This document shows, piece after piece, positions 24,541 through 38,050 of a stretch of DNA of 64,000 nt. The stretch is from Melanocharis versteri (lineage: Eukaryota; Chordata; Aves; Passeriformes; Melanocharitidae). Below the pieces are notes generated by a model. That model saw only the letters and a program-made list of their open reading frames with translations, did not search any database and was not told the origin of the DNA. Each line of letters starts with the position of its first letter. Positions within the stretch are counted from its first letter, which is position 1. The stretch spans positions 653,009 through 717,008 of the forward strand of contig VZTG01000476.1 in NCBI GenBank assembly GCA_013397845.1, written 5' to 3'. The translations under genes and the position numbers were made by a program.

Positions 24541-24840
24541 CAGAAACGGGGCCATTCGCGCTGATCTTTTGTTTGCTCGGAGTGGCTGCGCTTCCCAGCC
24601 AAGCGCTTCCACCAGCGGCCAAGCTGCGCTCCTGCTGTCGGGGGCAGGCAGCTCCCTCACCTCCTCGGCAGGAGCGCTGCCTGGCTCCAGCTGCGGATGG
24701 AGAGCAAGGCACACATCCCGGCTGTGTGCGATCCCAAAGGATCGCCGGGGGATCCCGCTGCCCTTCGCTTTTCCCCCGGGATCGGGCTCTTGCCCTGGAT
24801 GCTCCGTTCTCAGCCCTTTGTGACACTGGGCAGGTCAAGG
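24541..24840. promoter_or_regulatory. Small CpG island, candidate promoter or enhancer
   Basis: By hand count these 300 bases have 103 C and 93 G (65% GC) and 21 CpG, against about 32 expected, giving an observed/expected ratio near 0.66. This passes the classical thresholds of 200 bases, 50% GC and 0.6. It is the only such segment I found. In birds CpG islands mostly mark promoters, sometimes of long non-coding RNAs. No TATA box or strong donor is obvious; cag|gtcaag at about 24833 is a weak plus-strand donor. Frames of 84-136 codons are open on both strands, as GC-rich sequence allows; the 136-codon plus frame reads 24453-24863 from ATG. I do not call it a gene. The direction of any transcription is unknown. 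Confidence 0.5.
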
Positions 24841-27800
24841 GAACTTTTCGGTCTGATTATTAATCAAGTGCTCTCAGAGGCAATTACTTACATCACGTGC
24901 TTTTTCTGAAGTACTTTTACAGATTTCTATGTGTAAAAAAATCATTGACAGTTTGGGGGGGATTCACTACAAAAGAGCTGTGATATGCTGTGTACTCGTA
25001 AATATGGCATTTTTATATTCTCCAGGTCTTTTAACAGATTTATGAAGGATATGGACAGCTTAATGAAATGTGAAATATACACTAAAACTACTTCTTCCCA
25101 TGCAGTAAGATAATAAGATGTTACATTACTCACAGGTCCAATTTTAAATTTAAATATAACTTCATTTAATTTTACTTTGCAATCAGGTAAATTAATGAGA
25201 GAGAATCAAAACAATATGCTGTAATTACATTTGAAAATTACTCCTTCTGTCCTTCAAGAGTGTTCTTTCTGTTTAAGATATTGAAATTTGGTGTCTAAAT
25301 ATAAAATGCAGTAACATCTGGTTCTAATTGCTGGTTTAAATAATATAGACATTTAGACAGATATTTCATGCTTTTGAAAAGAAGCTTTTAGTAGGATGTT
25401 CTGAGTCAAAGGTTAGAAAAAATTTCATGCCACTAAAAATAGCTAATATTCCATTTGTGTTCTAGATCTAAAGGATCTTTTACATAAAAGATTTTTTTGG
25501 CTAAAATATAGTTGTTTTAACTTATTTTGTTTGGAAAGAACAACCAGTTTGTATGCCTTTTACATCTGCTCTTCAGTGGTGCATGTGAACAGAGTGCAGA
25601 AAAATGTTGGAAGAGTTTATTTCTAGACCCAAAAATTGTTACATCATCGTCAAGATCTCTGATTTCAGCACAGAATCTTGTCCTTCCAAAATTATGTATT
25701 TGAAGTCTTCGATTTGCTTGTACTTTGCCACTCATTTTCCCAAGAAAAGAAGTTAGACATATCGACATCAATATTAAAGTTATTTTGGTGTCAAGCCACA
25801 TAATCGTACTGACTGCAAAGATGCTTTAATTGGGGTTTAACACAGAAATTAATTTAAGCATGTGCAGAACTCTAAAAATTGAGAACCACCCCAAATCTGA
25901 AAACTGTCAAGACTGAATTAATCTCATCTATAAACTACTTTCCTTACTTTTAGTATGTGAGGGCTTGGCTGAAAAAGTGGGTTTACATTTTGCTGTGAAG
26001 GGCTTGAGTTTTGTGGCCATTCTGACCTCTCCAAGGTGTGTGTTAGTTTGCTCCCAATCTGTTCAGCCACCTGGATAAAAGACCTACAAATTCAACCTCC
26101 CAGAGCCCACACGACCTACGAATGATTCATTGTCCCAGGCAGCAACATTTATTAGTATTCTTGAAAGATTCTCCTCCCTCCCCATCCCACTGACCCCAGG
26201 CCACCTTCATGCAAGCCTGCACTTCATTTATTGCCAGAAATTCTGAGGAACAAATCTAAGCAAAACAAGTTATGACCTGATCTCTCCCTGCTGCATAACT
26301 TTTCCACTTAGGCACAGGGACAAATTGGAAAACTAGAGGAATATGGAATGCAGTAGTAGTGCCTCATGCACTAAAAAGTCATAAACTGATCAAAGGCCAG
26401 AAATATTAGAGCCCTGGTAAGGAAATAAATGCACTAATCCAGATGCTACGTGCACTTTGGCTCACTGTACTTAGACACTGTGAGATTTCCCACTCTCCAC
26501 TTCTAAAAGCTCTCCCAAGCCTCTCTGGCAGCAGCTCAGGTCAAGTATAATTTTTCTTTTCATAGCCAAAATGTGCCATCTGACACATTGGGCATTCAAG
26601 GGAGAAGCTTACAACTATCCAGCATGAAAATCCTGACATGAAATATCCACACCTTTTCTATCTGGGCAACCCATACTCCAATTCTGTGTAGGGTTTGCCT
26701 GGAATACCATTCAGAAACATATTTTCTTTTTGCTGTTGCTTGGAAGAGGAGATTGCAGATGGCTCTAGAGTTGTAATTGCAGTTGTTTTGGTGTTGGTGC
26801 TGATTACTAAGAAACCTCTGTCAGAATCTGTAACTGTGGTGAGCTTTAATACAGCAGTGGATGCACAAGGAAAGAGCTTGTGAGGGAATCAGAACAATCT
26901 GCATGTCTTGTGTACCACTGTTACCACTAAATGGTTTCTCTCAAAATTTTCCAAAGGCTGTTGCTTGCCAGGCCAAACACCTTTGGAGGACTGCAGTTCT
27001 AGTGAGGGTCCTTCATGTCTTCAGGCTTCAGAGTAAACCCTGGATTATTAGAGGAGATAGAAAAAAAACCCCAAACTCACCCTTCTTTTGCTTCCACAAC
27101 ATTCCACTCATGTTTGATGGGACACTAGCAGGTGTATGATAGTTTTACATCTTCCTCTAGAATGTAAGAGAATTCTAGCCAGAAGCAGGACCAAGAGATA
27201 GAAGAATAAATACTCTGTTCCAGTAGCATGGGCCATTTCTCTGTCGTGGTCGTCTAAATTCAGAGAGATGACACGGCCCCTTCTTAGGAGATATGAAATC
27301 ATTATGCTTTCTGCCTTACTAAATTTTGTGGGGAAGCTGGTAAATTATATATTTACCTTCTTCTGTTACTTCTAGTAAAAGGAAAAAAGAGAAAGAAATA
27401 ATAAATTGTAGGTAGCAATTAGTAACTAAATAAATAAAATAAATTTTTAAATGCTCAGCCACCTCTTTCTATGTTTGCTTTTAATACACTTTATTTGAAT
27501 TCTAATTGCTTAGACAGTAGTACTCCTGTGATTATTATTATTAGTTGCCGAACAATCATTCACATCCTGCTTCATTTTTAATGCTTGTTGTGTTTTACGC
27601 TCTGCTAATACTATATTGTTTCAATTGTGGGGGTTTTTTCCTACTTCTGCACAAGGAATATAGATTATTTTATTGCTTCACTGGGTACTAGAAAGGTCTG
27701 TCTTTTATGATTGCTGAAAATCTGTGTACAGAGCAGAAAATGGCACTGCATGTTTCAAAGCAGTGCTTTCGCTCGCTGAGGCTATGGTAATGAATGTTGG

Positions 27801-30620
27801 TGTTTGAGTGCTCTGATAAAGATAACATCACTGTTGCAGGATGCACAAATCATCATGTATTCCCATGCAGTGGCACGAAGGAAGCAGCCAATGTTTTTCT
27901 GGTTTTCTTATTTCTATTTTATTTGCTTGAGAAAAGCACAGAGAATCCTGTACTTAAAGGCCGTATTGGTTTAGATCCCTAAAACCTTGACAGCAGCAAA
28001 ATTAACTGCTTAAACCCCATTAAAGTCACTAAGAAATCTAAACTCATGCCTAACTTCACTGCACTAATGTCTTGGATTGGTGACTTTGTGAATAAATTGG
28101 AGATGCTTAAATTTACACTCAATTGTCCATTTCCTTCTCGCTGCCTTGCTCTTTCTGTGCTGATATTTTAGTTCTTCATATGACCCACTCTAATTTTCTT
28201 GATATCCAAGCCTCTGTGAAGACCTAGACATCATTCAGGAGGTATTTCAGGACAATTTTAAGTTCATTCTTTCATAAGTCATTTAAGCTGCAGTATAATT
28301 TTTATTAAATGCTTCCATCCCATTGAACACAGTGCAACTTTAAGCACACAGTTAGGTTAAGCAGTGTTGGTTAATGCTTTCCTGAGCTGGGGATTTAGGT
28401 AGTGGATAAAGATCTCCTGGGAGTAGCTTCTGTCACTTACCATTTCTAGAGCCTGGTGGCACCCCTTCCTCTGCTCTGTTTACCACCATCCATCCATCAG
28501 ACAAGCAGTTGGGTGCATTTCTCCATCGAGTTTAAGTCCAAGGCATTGGACTGCTTTGTTAAGCAGTTTAAACATGTGCTAATTCACTTGCTTTGATGGA
28601 AAGGAAGGCAGAAAAGCTTTTTGAAGTGTTCAAATGTACCTGTTTGTAATGAGGAATTGGCTTATCTTGCCCGAATTAGAAGCTGATGATTCGTTTTCTT
28701 TCATTCTGTTAAACCATGTTTCAACAACAGAAAAAATGGTCATTGCTTGAACCCCTCATGCATGTCCAGGCAGGAAGTTCAGAAGGTGATGACCCCGGAC
28801 AAGGAGGTGATGGTGCAGGCTGGGATCAGCACAGGCTGCACAGCTGTGCCTGGAAGGAGGTGTAAGGTCATAACTTCAGAGTTTTCTGCCTTGCAAAAAG
28901 TAATAACTGCTTTGATACTGGCTGACCAATATGTCAGTGCTTTGGGGACTGAAAGTGGATCTGTATTTTGTATTTCCAAGAGACTGAGTGCTGGGTGCCA
29001 CACTTTTGTCTGGTTGGTTTCTGGAGAACCGTGCCTGAAATGAAGCCTTAGCAAGCTTCTGTACATTCTGAAGACATGTTTGGAACCAAGGATTTCAATG
29101 TAATTCAGATTTGAGCACCATGTGGATTTCTTGCCATGAGGAGCTTTATTAGCTCCTTTGAGTAGGTCAAGATTCAAATACCGCTTTTCATGTTATTTCA
29201 TATATTTGACCTTCCACAACTCGTGTTCTAAAGAAATGTCTTTCCAAATACATCTTTCAAGTGTAGTAATGTTTGTATCAAATTAATCTGAAGCTTCTGT
29301 CGCCCTGGAGGCTGACTGAAATGTGGGTCAAGTCTGACATCAAGTGGTCGGACACACTCCATTCCCAGTGGGACTATTAACACAGTGCTGCTCCTGGTGT
29401 CTTGTAAGAACCCCCTGCTCCACTTTTTTTCCCCATGTTTTTCCTTCTGTTAACAGGATTTCTCAGTGCTCTTCCCTCTCCAGTTTCCACCAAGGTCATG
29501 GAGTATCACTGCTGACAGACACATGAGGAATCACATTAGTCTTGCATTAAGTATTGCAGCTGCTGAATCTGTCAGCAGAATGATGGGATCGTGTAAATAA
29601 AGCCTTGTTGACTTGGCACTGCACATAAGACCTTTATTCACTCTGCCTTGTTTACCCAATATATTCTAACAGGATCTAGGTCTTTTTAAAAGTAGTCCCA
29701 GCTCTTGAGTCACCAACTCCTCCACCTGTGCAGATTTGCAGTCTTATCAATAACTGCAAGAGCACTTATCACTAATACATTTCTTCTTGTTGTTTAAACA
29801 CATTGCAAATAGTAATTCCATTCAGTTCCCATGACTCTTAAGAAGCTTAATAAAATTATTCATGCCATGATATAGGAGAGGAAGTGGGGATAGAGACAGA
29901 GAGAATTTAAATCTTTGACTTGAGACCTTAAGTTTTCCCAGGTGCAGGTCTTGGGTTCAGTCCCCTGGCATCCTGAGATGTGACCTTCATGTTTTAATGG
30001 TATTTGTACCCACACTGGCCCAGGAATACGAGGTTCAAGTTCAGCTCCTTGTGCTCCCTTCCTCCAGGGTGAGAAGTTGTCCTTCAGTAGCCAGAGGGAC
30101 ATTTTTCATCTCCATTCTCAGAGATCAGGATCACTTTTGTCTTTTCAAACAACGACAAATCACAGGTCATAAGCTGTACAATATAAACTTTTTATCTGCA
30201 CAATTGATTCATTTGTAACTGGAACATTGGTGTGTTTCTATACCCTCTGCATAAAACAAACATCACGAAGGTCAGCATTTTGTATACTTTGTAACTGAGT
30301 CAGTAATGCAAATACGAACTTTCCATTTGTCCCATAAATGCCACAGCTTGATAAGATAAAACACCGTGTTTGTGCCTCTGGGCCTCTCCACTACCAGCCT
30401 GCACCTGGACACCTTTGTTTAAATTAATCTCAGAGGGAAAGTCTTCACTTCAGTGTCTTTTTTTCTGCTGCAAATTTTGGTTTTTAGTCTGGAGCAGTAG
30501 TTTCACAGGGATCTTAACCTGCCATAGGCCAGTACTGATGCTAAAAAATACAGCCCTTCTCCTGGCTCAGCATGGTTGTTTTTGCAGCTCCACAGTGTAC
30601 TGGACTGGGGAATTGTTACA
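24841..30620. other. Non-coding stretch, nothing firm
   Basis: The block 24940-25800 is AT-rich with many homeodomain-type cores. A minus-strand ATG frame of 94 codons at 25517-25801 begins with a hydrophobic stretch that could be a signal peptide; it is treated as a lead only. An exon-like piece near 26750-26840 on the plus strand ends in a GTGAGC donor but shows no protein I recognise. No repeats were recognised. Confidence 0.55.
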
Positions 30621-30668
30621 GAAAAACAAAACAAAACTAAACAAACTCAAAAAAACCACAAATAAAAC
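30621..30668 (+). repeat. A-rich low-complexity tract
   Basis: About 48 bases of aaaac/aaac-like repeats lie between 30621 and 30668. The sequence before it is not recognisable as a retroposed copy, so I describe it as simple low-complexity DNA. Confidence 0.8.
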
Positions 30669-33600
30669 CCCCTGCCAAGGTTTCTGCACATATAATTCAG
30701 AGATCCATTGCAATTTAATTCAGTGCGTAATGGTGGGTTTATGGTCTGTGAGCAGGGCTCCCTGTTTGAATTGTTTTTTACGGTAAAAAGTTTTTGTGTG
30801 AGGTAAATGATCACCTTCCATGTTCCCAGTGTTATCTGGGCAGCCCAGGTCACTGAGGAGAAGGGTTACGTGGCATCTTAGGTTTAAAAGGCCTAAAGTG
30901 CCCTTACCTGGGAATAGTTCTAAAATGAAATGAGGTAAATGATTGAGCTCTGTGCTTAAAAAGCAGTTCTGTGACTTTTTTTTTTTTCAATAGCCTCTAT
31001 TTTTATGTATTTGGATATGTTTCAGTTGCTATCAATCTAATTTTGAGTTCATTATCTTTAGTCTTTCTATAGTGTCGCTGACTAGATAAAATTATATTGA
31101 ATATGCTAAATGTTAAATGCCTGCTTGTACATTCATGGATTCATCCTAGTAAAAATTAATGTCTACAATAATTCTTATAATTTACAATAGTTTCTGCTTA
31201 CACAGTGTGTGATTTGTACTAAATCACACTATCACTGAAGTCCCAAACCACACTGACTAGTCCCAGCGTTAGTCTTGGGATCTATACAACAGTCAGAAGA
31301 TGGAAGCCTTTGCTCCAAAGAGATGGCATTTTAGAGAAACTGGGAAGGATACAGGATTCAAGCAAATGACCACAGAAGACAGACTTCAAAATATCTCCCC
31401 AAACACATTTTCAGATCAGTTTCCAAGTCTGAAGCCACAAGGGACATTAATGTCATGGCTGCAAATTCAGTTCTGGGTAAAAATAAGTTCAGAGTAAACC
31501 TGCTTTCTTTTGCATCTGTATTATGGCTTCTAGTTCTAATAAAATATTTCTACTGAGTCAGGCAATAGGCATTTTATCCAGAGTTTTTCTATTGAGTAAA
31601 GCTTAGTCTCTGCAGCAAATGCACTGAATGGTCCTGTGGAGCATCTGAAAAGGACATTTTTGCCAAGCACCTATTGATGCTAAACTGATGGGTGCACCGA
31701 GGGTCACCACAGAAAATCAGCTCAGTGCCAAATGGCAGAACTATGGCAAGTTACATCCTGCAGGCTTTGCAAGGAGTTTTGGCCAGAGTTCACAATTGTA
31801 GAGTTTATTGCAGCTCAGACAAAATGTACGGCAATTTTAGACAAATCTGGGCATTTTTACACTGAACAGATTATTCAGCATAAGCGTGTGCATCTTTTAG
31901 CAAAACAAATCATTCTCTTGTTTAAAAACAAAAACAAAATGCTACATATGTTACAGAACTATACTTGCCATTCTTTATTTTAAAGTCATCCACAAATGGC
32001 TTGTTCTGCTCTGATTAGCTTATTAGTTAATGTTGGATATGAAAGGCAGTTTTGGGGCATTGTCTGTCAACTTAGTGGAAATTAGGACAGTGAGTGCCTT
32101 CAATAGTCTTTGTTCATTAAACCATATCTCTGCAGATGTTCAGTGTTTTTTATTACTTTTGCTGTTCCGAAGCATTCTCATTTTTTTCAGCTAATGAGAA
32201 AGGCTTGACTCTGTATATTGTTCATGAAGCCAAGGTTCAAAAGAGGTAGGTTACTCAGACTGACACCTTTCCTCTGAATTTATTAGACCCATAGGTGTTA
32301 ATGCACATTTACAAGCCCTCTAAGAGTAAGATGAGCAAGTTAAACAATCTGTAGAAATTTTTGCTCTCGGGAGAGCCCTGACAGCATCTTCTTGCCAACC
32401 AAGAAATTATTAGTCTCACAGGGAATCCTGCTGTTGCCAGCTGTGCTTTTTGTGTGAAGAAGGGTTCATACGTGGGTTCCTGGTGCCAGATTTTAGCTTG
32501 GGTTATTATAGATGTCCCCCAAAGTTAGCATGTCCTGTATCTGCAGACAACTAACGAAAGGGCAGGTTTTATTTCTTGACTTAAACCTCTGATATCCTGG
32601 AGTCAGAGCTAAATGAATGGCAACTGGATGCCGTTTGTAAATGAAAAGAGTTTTCTTGGTGGGGAAATCAACAGCTAGCTCTAGCTGACACTGTGCTCTC
32701 CTCACCAGCAGAAATACTGTATTTATTTAGAAATTAAAGCAAAGGCAGTTGTATGTATTTCAAATGTAGTTTGGAGTAATGGGCTTGGCTGGGGATGACA
32801 AATGAGAGCTCTACTTGATTAGCCAAGGAAATGTACTTTATCTGCTTCTTTTTCACGAGCTTCCTGTTGAATTGATCAACAAGGTGCTAGTGCTGCTCCT
32901 TAAGACTAATTTCTTCTTCAAATCGTGCACATCATTAGTCAGCAGGATGGATGGAAAGGCGGTGAGGTAGTTGTTTGTGCTTCTAAATAGATATTCACTT
33001 TGCATGTAACTCTATTTTGTTAGGATTCTTGATCTCCTTTTAACTCCAGGTTGTGTTTTTTACTTAAGCAACTTTCAGTTTGGTTAGAAATTTGCATATG
33101 CATAGGTACCACTGTTCTTTCTGGATAATATAATCTGCAAATGTGTATGAAATTTAGAAGTCCGTTTTCATCAGCCTAATCCATTTTGAACCAGCCTTAT
33201 CTTGAAAATACAGATAATAACCAACAAGAAAAGGAATAAAACTATAATACCTTTGAAATATGTAGCTGTTTATGAAAGGAAGGCTCATGTTTTTATCTTG
33301 CTGCGTACTATCCTGCCTTGTCTGTACTTACATATAACAATGTATTGCAGTGAAAATTAAGATAACACCACAGTGTGTAAAAATATTAGTTGGTAGTAAT
33401 ACAACTGGCCGCTGGTACAATATGCTCTTTGTGGAAACATAAAATAGACATAGGTTGATAGTACAAAGAAAGGGGCAGTTGCAGTAGCTGAGTATATTAA
33501 AAATGATAGCATATCAGATATGGCAATTACACTAGCCATCAATCTTCAATAGTTTGTGAAGAATGCTGCTAAAATGCAGTGAAGCTTTATAAGATTTGTG

Positions 33601-36600
33601 ATCACAGAGTGTAAAATATAACAGATGCTACAATATTTAGATGCCTGCTGGCATTTACTTTCACCCTACACAGCTCATTTCAGTTATATGAAAATTTTAT
33701 GTGCTCTGTAACCTCACTGAAATAGGAACATATTTATAAAGCAGCCACAATGGAACAGAGCAGTTTCAATATATACACAACTTGATCTGTTTAATAAGAT
33801 AAAAAAGGGCAAAAATTGCCAGTTAAATTAAATTACTATTAGTTTATTATTAAATTACTGTTAATGCAGCAGTTTTGATACATACGATGCCTTCGGATCT
33901 GGACTCTCTGCCAGGGATGTGTCACTCAGAACTGGTTGGAGACTCCATGCAGCCCTTGCTCAGCGCGGGCTGGAGTCTTGTGGGGGTGATCACTGCAAGT
34001 CAAAGCTAATGAAATGAGACAGGAAAAGAAAGTTCTTGCAGCTTTCAGCTGGGAAGCACAGTGGACAGCTTCCTTTGTGAAATGTGAATCTTACGTAAGA
34101 GCTGCCAAGGTTACTGCAATCTCTTGCGAGACAGAATATTACTGGAGGACTGTGAAATCAGGGCCTGGATATACTTGCTAATTAATACTGCTCTTGGAAG
34201 GATGCCCAGCAGCACCTCCTGGTATCAAGCTGTGGAAGTTGCCATGCTTCTGCTCCTGTGGACGACTGTGTTTCATTTCATCACATCCCTACGTTATTTA
34301 CCTTTTCCTTGCTTCCCCTGAGGCAGCTGTGTTAGGAACATTTAATAGCTGAGTATGTCTGATGTAATTCTGCTAATCAGTGAACTTGCTGTGCTAAAAA
34401 ATAAATGCATTAGCTCGAGGAGTGCTCCCAAGGCGTGACCTTGTAGATGTCTGACACAGTATTTGAGCAGGAGGAAGAATTCACTCAACCCAGACTTCCA
34501 AAGGAACACCAAGACTCACGAAAGCATTTGAACTGGCCGTTTGTCCATATGGCATTTGGCTTGGTTCCTTTGCAGTTTAGGGTTTCATGAACTGGTTTCC
34601 CATGTGGTAACCTGGCAAGTGTACAAGTGTTGGGCCTGTAGGACACCAAGAGGCTTTGTTTGTCAGGGAGGGATTATAACACAGCCCGGGTTTAAAAAGG
34701 CACAGTAACTCTTGTGTAGCAGTAAATTGCTCCTTTTTATCAAGAGAATTTTGATGTTGTCGAGAGGAGTGTGCCTCTTTCTGAGGTTAGTGTCTGAAAT
34801 GTTTCTTAATCCAAAAATTTGACCCTTCACCGGCACTGCTTATGACATTTAGACCATTTCTATTTTATCTTTTGCAGCAGCTTACTCTTTACGGTTCCTG
34901 TTTACAAATCAGATCCCTTGTCACACTTGGAACCAAAATATCCTTTCTTCCTCTAGTAGCCCGTAAAATGTAATACAGCAGGGAGCTCATCACTTCGGGT
35001 GAGTCGCCTGGAAACAAGACACACTTGGGCCATGGAGGATATTTCTCCTGTGAGCTCGAGTTCCCTGAGCTTTACAGAGCCACCTCAGAGACTCTTCCCC
35101 CCTGCACGAGTGCGAGGTGCTCCACTGCAACTTGACAACACACACGGTAACCAAGCCACACAATTGCTATTTGTTCAGGCTGTGTATTCTGTGAATCAAA
35201 GCAGGATCTTGGAGTGGTGTCTCAGAAGTGATGAAAAGCAATTTTGTGGTCAAACTTCGTATCTGTCTCACCTGCTCTACCCATACAAACAGCACAAGCG
35301 TTTAGCCATTCCTATATCTACTAAATCTAAGGTCTGGCTTTTCTTCTGCAAAGCAAACAGCTGTTTGCTCGCCTCAAAAACCATGTTAGGAAGTTAGCAA
35401 GCACTGTAATTCCTTTTTTGGCTTCTGCAAACTCAAACAAATCGTGTCCAGATCAAAGTCAGAAAGTTGATCAATTTCCCTTTGAGGACGCTTAAGTTGA
35501 TTCCGTACATGCCAGACAATATTGGACAGTATATTCATTATAGCAATTTTGAAATGTAATCTAAGTTTATTTGAAAATACAGGTATTTAATAGTTGTTTG
35601 TTGCTCAAATATATCAGACTTAGCACTGAAATTGTGCAGTCTTTGATGTAAATGAACATGGAGTGTAGATAAGCAAACCAACTCAGAGAACTTTCATCTG
35701 TACTATTTCTTGATGAATTATAAGTATTCTCAAGTTATATGAAATACATGCAAATGTGGCTGTTTTTAATAGCCAGAGAATCAAAGTCAATATCTGAACT
35801 CATTTCATCTCAGCTGGCTTATGAAAAATACAATTATGCACAGCGATGTAACATAGGTCAGAGCTGTCAAATGCCACTCAGCCCTCTCTGGTGGCTGCAG
35901 TGTGTGTGATGGCTGTGGTATCCCTGGTCGGAGTGGGAACAGCTCTGCCTGTGGTTTCGAGAGGCCGCTGTGGCTTCAGGCTTGTGGGATGTCATCTCTG
36001 CCCTTCCCGTGGCTGCTGTCCCTGGTGCTCCATCCGAGCCGTGATTTGCCCAGGTGGCACTGGGCACTGGCAGTGGCAGCAGATGGCATGGCAGGTGCTG
36101 GCCACAGAAGCTGGAGAAGCATTTTCATTTTCTTCCCAGGTGCCCCAGTTCCTTCACCAGAGCTTTGTCCAGTAAAGGTGGAGGAGAGCTTGATCCTTGC
36201 TCTCTGTACTATCCCAGCTCCAGGGGAATTCTCCCAGGAAGCAAGTGATGTCCCTGTCACCCTGGCCCACCTATCTCCTGCCTGCTCCACGTACCACACA
36301 CAACTCATTCAACCCATCAGCTGCCTTACTGCAACCACCTACAACTAGTTGTATGTCTAGAAACTATTAGTAGTTGCTGTATGGATAACTAGCTATAACT
36401 TAAGAGCCTCACTACTACTCATTTTTAGGATCCCTCAGTCTGATGAGTGAAATATCTGTCTCTTCAGCCCTTGGGCTTCTTCCATGTCCCCAGTCCAGCC
36501 CCAAAGCCTCAGGATCTCACTCAGTTTAGCCATTTCCTCACCTCTGCCAACCTCTGCCTTCGTAGCTGTGCCCCAGGATGGGTAGAGCTGTCAGGGAGCT

Positions 36601-37924
36601 GACACAGTGTGTAGGGCTCTCCTTCTGGATCTGCCAGGCTGGTCCCCTGAGCACCTTCCCACTGACATCCGTGGGTTTCATACGAGGCCTTTATTCAGAT
36701 AATATGCTGGACTAAATTTGTTTCTCAGAGGTCACGTCTCAGGAGGCACGGTTTGCCCTGCTTCACATTCCATGACAAATCCATTCTGAATCCTTTTATT
36801 ATTAATAATAGACAGCAAATTCTGATCTCAGGGTTCCTGAGGTAGAGTCAGTGATATCTGTGTAATTTAAATCAAACTTGCTCTTGCAGGTCTAAGTGAG
36901 TTCTAAAGATTGTATCAATGCAATTTCCCTGTGCAGCTGGGCAAGCCAGAGCATAATTAGAGATAAGAGCTAAGAGCCTTACAAGTGCAAGAGGTGTAAC
37001 TAACCTTTGCTAATGAAGGATATCATGCAAATAGCATTTGATATTTGTGTGTATCTGACGCTACAACTGAACAAGGAGTAGTCGCCCAGTGTTTAATGAT
37101 GGCTTCTGTGATGGTACAGGCATTTCTTATAGAAAATGTGATTGTGACAAGCATTGCATAGATTCAAGGGAAAAAAGACTCTGCCTGTTGAATAACAGCA
37201 AACCTGCCCTCTCCTTAAGTTATCATAACCCTTCCCACTCAGAAAAGTGGCATAATATCTAGAATAATAACCATTTCCTCCACAGACAGAGTGGTGGAAC
37301 AGAGAATCCTGTTCTTTGTATACGTTTCTTGTGAGTCTGTGCATGCCTCCAAAATGCAAGTCAATGGAAATCAGCAATTGTTTCCAAAAGACAGTTTTAT
37401 CCTAAAGCCCCTGAGAATGATTGACCCCCTGTGTCTGCCACTGCTCAAAACCAGCTCTCTGCTGCAACAACCCCAGTAATTCGAAAACTTCAAAATCTGC
37501 ATACAATTCCTGTAGTTCTTTTTAAAGCTTTTCAAAGAGGGCACAAGGACTAATGCAAGTCCACTTAGCAGGGTTTGCTGCTAGAAGAAAGTTAACCTTA
37601 GTAAGGTTGGGCTGTGTTAGTGCCAAGGATTTTGATAAGGTTGTTAATGGCATCCCTGGGATTCCAAAGGTCTTTGTAAAATCATTGTTACTCTCATCCT
37701 ACTGCAGATGTGGACGTGATATGCATGAGTTGATGTGTACTTGAAGGTACAAGATACCCTGGCTGTATTGCACACATAGTTTGAACCATCAGCAGGCTCT
37801 GAAGCATTCCCCAAGATCGTATCTTCCAGTGATTATTGGTAGGATGGTATTGTGCTAGACCAAGGAGGGTGTATAAATAGCTAACGAGCTGCTAGACACC
37901 TTTATTTTGAGTATTTTAGAAGAG
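30669..37924. other. Non-coding stretch with a GC-richer patch at 35880-36320
   Basis: No gene is recognised. The patch at 35880-36320 is GC-rich, but by eye its first 200 bases have only about 6 CpG. Frames of up to 148 codons are open there on both strands and carry no domain. The 33780-33870 interval is a TTAAATTA-rich run. A TATA-like gtataaatag lies at 37871, but nothing suggests a transcript from it. Confidence 0.6.
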
Positions 37925-38050
37925 TAATTCAAGTGGGAAAGGACCTCAGGAGATCTCCAAACTCCTGCTCAAAGTGGGATCAGCTCTGGGGTCAGATCAG
38001 TCTGCTCAGGGCTTAACTCACCTGTTGACCAAGACCCTCAGGCCTGGTCC
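37925..38050 (-). mobile_element. CR1 LINE 3'-end fragment, minus strand
   Basis: Read on the plus strand, this is the reverse complement of a CR1 3' region. The recognisable words, in order, are gtaattcaagtgggaaagga, cctgctcaaagtgggatcag, gtcagatcag and ctgctcagggctt. The family text I recall reads attcaggttggaaaggacct, cctgctcaaagcagg, gtcagaccagg and ttgctcagggctt. The match fades after about 38050, as expected of an old 5'-truncated copy. The octamer tail on the left is worn away. It carries no coding capacity. Confidence 0.7.

Noticed and set aside
24453..24863. Overlapping 129-136 codon frames across the CpG island
   Set aside because: Frames open on both strands at once are expected from few stop codons in GC-rich DNA; no domain is visible.
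29930..30060. Two box-B-like words (gggttcagtcccc; ggttcaagttcagctcc) suggesting a tRNA-derived SINE
   Set aside because: No matching box A at the right distance and no recognisable SINE body or tail.
37871..37880. TATA-box-like gtataaatag
   Set aside because: Such words are frequent in AT-rich DNA; no initiator, GC-rich context or downstream frame supports a promoter.
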